From: Bacillota bacterium
Lineage (GTDB): Bacteria; Bacillota; Clostridia; Saccharofermentanales; Fastidiosipilaceae
Reading direction: 5' to 3'
Length of the DNA: 46,661 bases
NCBI GenBank assembly: GCA_030057555.1
Contig: JASGUU010000086.1
Coordinates: 1-46,661 of the forward strand
Shown here: positions 41,358-46,661 of the stretch, piece after piece
Layout: each line of letters opens with the position of its first letter
Position numbering within the stretch: the first letter of the stretch is position 1
The notes under the pieces: generated by a model
What the model was told of the DNA's origin: nothing
What the model saw: only the letters and a program-made list of their open reading frames with translations
Database searches by the model: none
Position numbers and translations under genes: made by a program

Positions 41358-42269
41358 TCAGCCGCCGCCCGCGCGAATCAGAACAACAACGATGACCAGA
41401 GCGATCTGGAGCCAGAGTCCGACGCTGCCGAAGCTGTCCCGAAGCACGTCTCGCCGCAGGATACCCGTGCTTCCGTCGATCGTGCCCCCGCCGCTGCGGC
41501 GTTCATGGTTCAGGAGCAGAACGCCCAGAAGCCCGGCCCCCATAACGAAAAAGAGATAGACCAGGGCCAGAGGAGCGGCAATGCCCGCCAGCAGAGGCAT
41601 AAGCTGGCCGCAGACATTCGAGAGAATGTGGAGGAGAATCGAGAGGCGCAGATCGCCTGTTTTGACGACGACCGAGGCCCAGATGAGGCCCAGCAGAAAG
41701 GTATAGATCAGCTGGGGCAGGCCATTGAGAGGTGCCCCGCTACGGGCGAAGGGGATCATGTGCAGGATCGCGAAGCTGAAGGCGGAACTGAAGACATAGA
41801 AGCGCTCGCCGTGAGGGAGGAGTGTTTCGGCGAAGGCGCGGCGAAAGACCAGTTCCTCCATGACGGGTGTCAGCAGGAAGAGAGAGACGGCATCAAGCGG
41901 TGCCATGGACATGGACGCTTCCTCCGGCTGCGGCGAGCCGGACAGCCTGGCCAGGATGGTCATGACGATGTTGAGGGCGAGAAAGACCGCGAGCGCCGTG
42001 AACTGCAGCAGGATGCAAAGGAGAATCCCGTGCCCGGAAAGCCGGCGGGACTGCCGCTGGGAGGGGAGGCGGGTGGAGCGGCTGCGCGCCGTGATGACGA
42101 GGAAGAGGCCGTAGCCGACAACATAGATCAGTACAAGGCCGATGGGAGCTCCGAATCCTGAGGGGATGGGCAGCAGACGGGCCAGAAACAGATTGTACAG
42201 CCAGTAAAGACCGTACATCGTGCTGACACCAAGACACAGGATGGAAAGGGCCTTTTGACGTTCGTTCAT
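41358..42269 (-). CDS. CPBP (CAAX/Abi) family intramembrane metalloprotease
   Basis: 303 residues, about eight membrane helices. The three conserved motifs are present: EELVFR (138-143), FAILH with His170, and HILSN (His214, Asn218). Related proteins act in prenyl-protein processing, bacteriocin self-immunity or signalling. The last ~45 residues form an extra membrane helix. AGAGGA lies before the ATG. It stands upstream of the GH3 gene on the same strand but the latter appears to have its own promoter. Confidence 0.86.
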   Translation of the reverse strand: MNERQKALSILCLGVSTMYGLYWLYNLFLARLLPIPSGFGAPIGLVLIYVVGYGLFLVITARSRSTRLPSQRQSRRLSGHGILLCILLQFTALAVFLALNIVMTILARLSGSPQPEEASMSMAPLDAVSLFLLTPVMEELVFRRAFAETLLPHGERFYVFSSAFSFAILHMIPFARSGAPLNGLPQLIYTFLLGLIWASVVVKTGDLRLSILLHILSNVCGQLMPLLAGIAAPLALVYLFFVMGAGLLGVLLLNHERRSGGGTIDGSTGILRRDVLRDSFGSVGLWLQIALVIVVVLIRAGGG

Positions 42270-42734
42270 CTGCTGCTTCCTCTGCCGGCTCGGTAATTCT
42301 CATCCCGGACACAAAAGTCCGCACCTGAAATGATCCGTCTCGTTTGTTATGTCTGTATGGGCGCACTGTTATGCCTTGGCCGAGCGTGGAGCCGGGCCAG
42401 CCTGCCCTGCACAGTGTGAATTCTGCCTTGTATATAGCAGTTCGCCAAGGAAACATGGCCTTGGCCAGGCTTTCCACAGGTCCCATGAGCCACATAGGAT
42501 ATTGGAACCGTACAGTTGAGGGCACCGCTTTTCAAATGGATGGATGGGGATCCGGACACCTCGCCCGGCGATATTTTGCACGAGGAAAGAGTATTATTAA
42601 CATAACAGGAGTGATCATGTATTTCCCTCTGAGAACGCTTTCCTGAACCAGGGGTCGTCAATACCAATTGATAGCAGCTGAACTGCAACCTAATGTCTGA
42701 ATCACAATGATCTTTCCGCATGAGGAACCAGTAT
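42270..42734. other. Intergenic region with a hairpin, no gene recognised
   Basis: This 465-bp gap separates divergent genes and is more AT-rich than most of the window. A 7-bp hairpin GCCAAGG/CCTTGGC (42444-42465) follows a TATATA box at 42431. A further candidate promoter is TTGCAC with TAACAT 16 nt later near 42578-42605. Open frames on both strands here lack ribosome binding sites and protein-like composition. Confidence 0.4.
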
Positions 42735-43919
42735 ATGGAAACAAAATTCACATTGGGTACGGTATTGGATATTATCTTCAGTTATACAACGACGGGTCCA
42801 AGGAAGCTCGCGGAACAGTACGTTGATAGACACAGATCGCTCATCTATAAATGGAGGCTCGATCAGGCTTTTCCCACAAAGGAGCTCTTCCCGGGCATCA
42901 TCGAGTTTGCCGTGAGAGAATCCAGCGAATCGTCGCATCAGGCCATGCGCGGCCGGATCGATGCGTGCATTCTCTCTTCCAGCCTGTCGTCTGCCCGAAA
43001 GCAGCAGATCATGGAAGAGGAGTCCTTTCGAAATTACCTGATGAACGTGTTCAACGAGCTGGCGATTCTGTGGAGAGAAAAGGGAGATACGGTTGATTCG
43101 CCGGAAAAGAACGGTCTTGAAGCCACTGTTTTTTCTGTCATTCCTCGCGTAGCGGAAGACGAAGAAAAGCTAGTATCGCTGCAGACCGGAGAGGCACAGA
43201 CGGAAGATATCCCGTTGAATCCAGAGCCGGAACACCCGCGCTCAGGCGAGTTTGCGATACACATCACGTTATCCCATACCACTCTGCTGACCATGTTTCT
43301 GGCCGCTGTAGCCTGCTTTGCCGGAGATGGCCTCTGGGCTGTATTGAGCTGGGCACTCGGCTGGCCCGGTGATGCATGGATGCGGGGCGGCGGTCTGCCG
43401 GCCTTCCTTTGGGGTCTGCTCTTCGCACTCCCGGTTGTGGAGCTGGCGATGCTGTCGCTACGTGGCAGGGGCCCACGCGGGGTAGGAAAAAAAGGCAGAC
43501 TGCTGCTGGCGGCGGGATTTACTGCAGCCGGTGGCATGGCTGCGCTGCTGTTGGCCCTGTCTGCGCCTGGGCTGTTCCTCGCCGGGCAGGCCGGTTCTGC
43601 CGTGCGTGACCTCCTTCTGGTTTTTATCAGCGCATTTGTAATGACCTTCCTGCCCATTCTTACCTTGCTGGCGCTGCTGCGTTTTCCCAGGGTCAGAACA
43701 GTACCCTTTCTCCTGATGGAACTCGGGCCGGCGCTCATGTGTACGTTGTTTTCCTTCCCGGTGGTTCTCACAGGCACCTGGTTTGACAAGGCGTTCTGGC
43801 TGGGTGGTTTCCTGGCGGGCGCGGCCGCCAAGCTCATGATGTTTTTTGCTGTATGGCTGACGCTCAAAGGATACCCAGACGAAATAGGCATGGACTTCTT
43901 CCGTGTACCACAGGTTTGA
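42735..43919 (+). CDS. Six-helix membrane protein with an N-terminal HTH-like region
   Basis: 394 residues. The first ~130 residues are soluble; GPRKLAEQYVDRHRSLIYKWR (about 22-42) looks like a helix-turn-helix with a recognition-like second helix. A charged linker follows, then six hydrophobic segments, for example LPAFLWGLLFALPVVELAML and VFISAFVMTFLPILTLLALL. A cytoplasmic DNA-binding-like head on a polytopic membrane domain would suit a membrane-bound regulator, but this is inference. The ATG at 42735 has GAGGA upstream; one at 42720 has none. No family recognised. First of three membrane-protein genes on this strand. Confidence 0.6.
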   Translation: METKFTLGTVLDIIFSYTTTGPRKLAEQYVDRHRSLIYKWRLDQAFPTKELFPGIIEFAVRESSESSHQAMRGRIDACILSSSLSSARKQQIMEEESFRNYLMNVFNELAILWREKGDTVDSPEKNGLEATVFSVIPRVAEDEEKLVSLQTGEAQTEDIPLNPEPEHPRSGEFAIHITLSHTTLLTMFLAAVACFAGDGLWAVLSWALGWPGDAWMRGGGLPAFLWGLLFALPVVELAMLSLRGRGPRGVGKKGRLLLAAGFTAAGGMAALLLALSAPGLFLAGQAGSAVRDLLLVFISAFVMTFLPILTLLALLRFPRVRTVPFLLMELGPALMCTLFSFPVVLTGTWFDKAFWLGGFLAGAAAKLMMFFAVWLTLKGYPDEIGMDFFRVPQV

Positions 43920-44052
43920 TCTGTGGAATTTGTGTGAATTCTTGAAATTTCAGCTTTCTTAGACTCTGGTTCGACCACGGTCGTTTCGAAAGTCTCTATG
44001 CTCGCGATGTGGAGAAGCAGAAAGACGCACATCCGACAGGACATTTCACACA

Positions 44053-46038
44053 ATGATAACGGGGGCGGGCAAGATGTCGAACAAAAAAGGTGCGAAGAAT
44101 AAAGAAGGCCTTAGAGGCTTTGCCAGAGGCTGGGTCATTTTTCACATCGTCAACGCGGCGGCAGCCGCGCTTGCCAACGCCAGCTACCTGAACCACAGGG
44201 CCGTCGGCGGGATCGTAGGGCTGTCCATGCTTTACTGCGGCGTGGCGATCGTGGGGCTCTCTCTGCTGCTGAAGAAAAAGGCGTACGGGCTCTGGATCCT
44301 GCTTGCCGGAAGTCTCCTGATCATGACCCTGAGCGGTACTCGCGTTGGCTCTTATTTCATTATCGCCTCCGGCGGTCTGGTCATGACGGGCATCACCTGG
44401 ATCGTCACCAGCAGGCAGATCCGCTATTTTGGTGGCAGAAAACCGGACACCGCTCCGCAGACAGAAAAAGGGGTGCAGGTATCGGTCATGCCTTCATACA
44501 CGAAAGAGCCTGTGGTGTTTCCCGGGGCGGATGCGGCTGGAACGCAGATGTCCCCTGTGTCCGGGAAAGTGGATGAAGCGTCGGGAACGACCATGTCAGA
44601 ACCTGTCTGCAACCAGGGACCCGTCGCTGGGCCGGTACCTGAAAGCGTTCCGCAGTTCTCCGCTGCGCCTTTCTACAGTGAAGAGCCTGAGCGCAATCAG
44701 AGTGGTGCAGGCAAACGCGTCAGCACTCCCATCATCATAGGTATCGGCACGTTCGCGGTGGTCTTCGGTGGATTGCTCCTCCTGCTCATTTCAAGGCCGC
44801 ATCAGGGAGCATCTTCTGCCATATCCACCACCACCGACCCGGCTCAGATCGTCGCTGTCACATCCTCCTCCGCACGTTTGCAGCCAACAGGCGACACGCA
44901 GAGGGTATTTAGCACATCACCTGCCACGAATACTCAGCCGGCAGGCGACACGGAAACAGCTGTTACGACATCCCCTCCAGCAATTACCCGGCCACCCAGC
45001 GATGTTGAAAGAGCTTTTGCCGCTGAGCTGGAGAGCCGCCTGCCGGATGCACTGAGAGCGATGGCGGATATGGGGAACAACAATGATCCGGTTCTCCTGC
45101 AGGCCATCTCGCAGGCGAAGCTTGTCAGCGTCACTTTTCACGATGGCCAGGCGGATGTCAGTTTCTCACTGCCCGATCCGACAGCCGCCAGTCTGGATCA
45201 GCTGGGAATCGCGCAGTATATTCCATACTCAGGCGCGCAGGCATACATACGGGACAACTATGCCAGACTCTGTGATATGGGAAGAGTAACGAGTCTGGTC
45301 CTCCTGGAAGCAACCCTGCTGCCCCGGGAAGATATAGACGGCTCTCTGACGATCGATTGGAATCTTTATGGTCTTTCTCTCGTGTTCACCGAGTATGAGC
45401 AGATCTTTAAGTCTCATGTCGAGGAATACATGATGAATAAGGGCTTCCATACGGCAGCTCTGGAGCTTTTGATGCCGGATTTTCAGAGTTGGGACAGACA
45501 CATGGGCGAAGCACAGGATTTGAGCAGGCTGGAGGGATATTTCCAGTCACTGGCGGAGGCTCTGTCGCTGAAAGGCATTGAGCTCAACGGAAAAATCGTT
45601 GTGGATGTTGAAACCATCAAGCAGACGCTGGAAACTCGGTTTGTCAAGATATGGGTGTTTGATTCTCCCGAATTCACCTCGCACAACCAGACCACGACGC
45701 TCAAAGTCCGATCTATCAACGAAACCATGGTTTTCCAACCCACATGCGACGAACTCTCCGCTCAGTTTAAAGCCGGCACAAAGCCTGTTCCTGCCGATGT
45801 TTCCGCACTGGATGTAATGTTTCTGGCTTATGCGAGGGATAAATTCAATGCACTATTCAAAGAAGACGGCTTGTTCGGGCCGGATTCCGCGTATGACCGG
45901 CGGTATGAGTTCACCTGGGCCGATCTCGGGGAGAAAGGCACTGCCGGCTGCACAGATTTGGTTGAGGACGTGCGGGACTATCTCCACAGTTACGATTTTT
46001 TCCTGATGTTTCTGGCGAGCTGGACGGAGACAAAGTAG
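44053..46038 (+). CDS. Membrane protein of unknown function with extracytoplasmic C-terminal domain
   Basis: 661 residues. Four hydrophobic segments occupy about 24-125, then a Pro/Ser/Thr/Glu-rich linker (130-220), a fifth helix (about 225-247), a Thr/Ser/Pro stalk and a ~350-residue C-terminal domain (from ERAFAAELESRLPDALRAM). The stalk has short repeats (TQPAGDTETA, LQPTGDTQRV). The C-terminal domain is mixed alpha/beta and unfamiliar. Start uncertain: the ATG at 44053 has a distant AGGA and the ATG at 44074 follows a G-rich stretch; neither is strong. It follows the HTH-membrane gene by 133 nt. Confidence 0.6.
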   Translation: MITGAGKMSNKKGAKNKEGLRGFARGWVIFHIVNAAAAALANASYLNHRAVGGIVGLSMLYCGVAIVGLSLLLKKKAYGLWILLAGSLLIMTLSGTRVGSYFIIASGGLVMTGITWIVTSRQIRYFGGRKPDTAPQTEKGVQVSVMPSYTKEPVVFPGADAAGTQMSPVSGKVDEASGTTMSEPVCNQGPVAGPVPESVPQFSAAPFYSEEPERNQSGAGKRVSTPIIIGIGTFAVVFGGLLLLLISRPHQGASSAISTTTDPAQIVAVTSSSARLQPTGDTQRVFSTSPATNTQPAGDTETAVTTSPPAITRPPSDVERAFAAELESRLPDALRAMADMGNNNDPVLLQAISQAKLVSVTFHDGQADVSFSLPDPTAASLDQLGIAQYIPYSGAQAYIRDNYARLCDMGRVTSLVLLEATLLPREDIDGSLTIDWNLYGLSLVFTEYEQIFKSHVEEYMMNKGFHTAALELLMPDFQSWDRHMGEAQDLSRLEGYFQSLAEALSLKGIELNGKIVVDVETIKQTLETRFVKIWVFDSPEFTSHNQTTTLKVRSINETMVFQPTCDELSAQFKAGTKPVPADVSALDVMFLAYARDKFNALFKEDGLFGPDSAYDRRYEFTWADLGEKGTAGCTDLVEDVRDYLHSYDFFLMFLASWTETK

Positions 46039-46269
46039 CCTCGATACCACAATGGAGCGCATGGCTTCCGGGTTGTCCTCCAAAAGACAGGGTATTTCGT
46101 GATGAATAACGCCGATTGGCACGGGTGAAATCCTTTGAACGCAAGGTGGTTGAAGGCTGTCTGGTGAAGGCAGGCGTCGCTTCAGTCTGCGACTGGTAAA
46201 TGCTTGAAGAACTGTGGACAGCACTGGCACAGCTAGTCACAAGCACACTATCAAATCAGGAGGTGCAAA

Positions 46270-46539
46270 ATGTCACAGAATATCCGAGAGAAGTATCGGA
46301 AGGGAGCGTCGTACAAACTCGTCTTCTCCATCATAAGCGGTTTGATTGCTTTGCTGATGGTGATCGGTTTGGCTGTTGGGATCGTCGCGCTTTTTAATGA
46401 GAATTCAGGGGCTTCACCTCTGGTTACAGTTCTGAATGCCTTTTTCAACGTCATCTATCTGCCGAGTATCCTTATTCTGATCCAGGTCATTGTTGGTGCG
46501 TTGCTTTTTGTCACAATAAAAATGATCAAAGAAACGTAA
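46270..46539 (+). CDS. Small two-helix membrane protein
   Basis: 89 residues with two hydrophobic segments (about 17-43 and 57-84) and a basic N-terminus. AGGAGGTG precedes the ATG, a near-perfect ribosome binding site. No family recognised. It ends 23 nt before a strong terminator and may be a partner of the two membrane proteins upstream. The 231-bp gap before it shows no gene. Confidence 0.7.
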   Translation: MSQNIREKYRKGASYKLVFSIISGLIALLMVIGLAVGIVALFNENSGASPLVTVLNAFFNVIYLPSILILIQVIVGALLFVTIKMIKET

Positions 46540-46561
46540 GCGCTCAAAGACCCGCACATCA

Positions 46562-46604
46562 AAAGACCCCGTTCGAGCCTGTTCAGGTTCCGTGCGGGGT
46601 CTTT
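46562..46604 (+). terminator. Rho-independent terminator
   Basis: AAAGACCCCG (46562-46571) pairs perfectly with CGGGGTCTTT (46595-46604). The loop holds a second small stem (GAGCCTG/CAGGTTC). T-rich ends occur on both strands, so it may also end a minus-strand gene entering from the right edge. Confidence 0.8.
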
Positions 46605-46661
46605 GTCATTCGCGTTCTGTGTGGGTGGTTTTCGTCCTGCGTTTCGGTCGGCCCTGTCGTT

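Noticed and set aside
42344-42751. Overlapping frames of 100 and 134 codons in the 42.3-42.7 kb gap
   Set aside because: No ribosome binding site, no recognisable domain, and they overlap each other on opposite strands.
46606-46661. Possible C-terminus of a minus-strand gene entering from the right edge
   Set aside because: A frame reading RQGRPKRRTKTTHTERE with a stop next to the terminator fits a gene end, but 18 codons are too few to call.

Overview
The window is about 46.7 kb of GC-rich bacterial DNA. It most resembles a high-GC member of the Clostridia or a close Firmicutes relative. This is inferred from strong GGAGG-type ribosome binding sites, a long-form ribosome hibernation factor, a clostridial-type threonine synthase, a glucosaminidase module of the kind common in clostridial wall hydrolases, and a dockerin gene next to a cohesin-like gene. 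No 16S rRNA or other taxonomic marker is present, so the assignment stays tentative.

Layout. 0-2.2 kb: the left end of an IS66-type insertion sequence, then a minus-strand pair encoding a MATE efflux protein and a GNAT acetyltransferase. 2.3-2.5 kb: a 60-bp intergenic tandem repeat. 2.7-8.7 kb: a coupled peptide/nickel-type ABC importer operon (lipoprotein, permease, fused permease-ATPase, second ATPase) followed by a family 2 glycosyltransferase. The operon carries a 74-bp tandem duplication that created a small chimeric reading frame. 8.9-11.5 kb: hpf converging on a large regulator with two helix-turn-helix motifs and a wide inverted repeat over its own start. 11.6-18.2 kb: two paralogous membrane-anchored subtilisin-like proteases with a cytoplasmic zinc ribbon, separated by a 40-codon zinc-ribbon remnant. 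18.4-21.6 kb: a PcrA/UvrD helicase and a YfbR-type HD phosphohydrolase.

21.9-27.2 kb is the most interesting segment. It holds a secreted dockerin protein whose glucosaminidase domain appears circularly permuted, a membrane-anchored protein with a cohesin-like domain, and a membrane-anchored Thr/Glu-rich surface protein. This looks like a small cell-surface cohesin-dockerin assembly aimed at peptidoglycan. 27.2-32.4 kb: GtrA-like protein, FolC, a tail-anchored protein, and a threonine synthase with a roughly 245-residue disordered insertion. 32.4-33.6 kb is non-coding: a terminator, a decayed gene fragment, and a 71-bp hairpin-bearing tandem repeat whose stems show compensatory changes.

33.6-38.7 kb: a DUF4870-like protein, tRNA-Arg(CCT), a rhodanese fold lacking its cysteine, FucU, a ceramidase-like hydrolase and a GH5-like enzyme. 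38.8-42.3 kb, minus strand: a GH3 glycosidase and a CPBP protease. Together the FucU, ceramidase-like, GH5-like and GH3 genes suggest use of glycans or glycoconjugates. 42.7-46.6 kb: three membrane-protein genes of unknown function, then a strong terminator.
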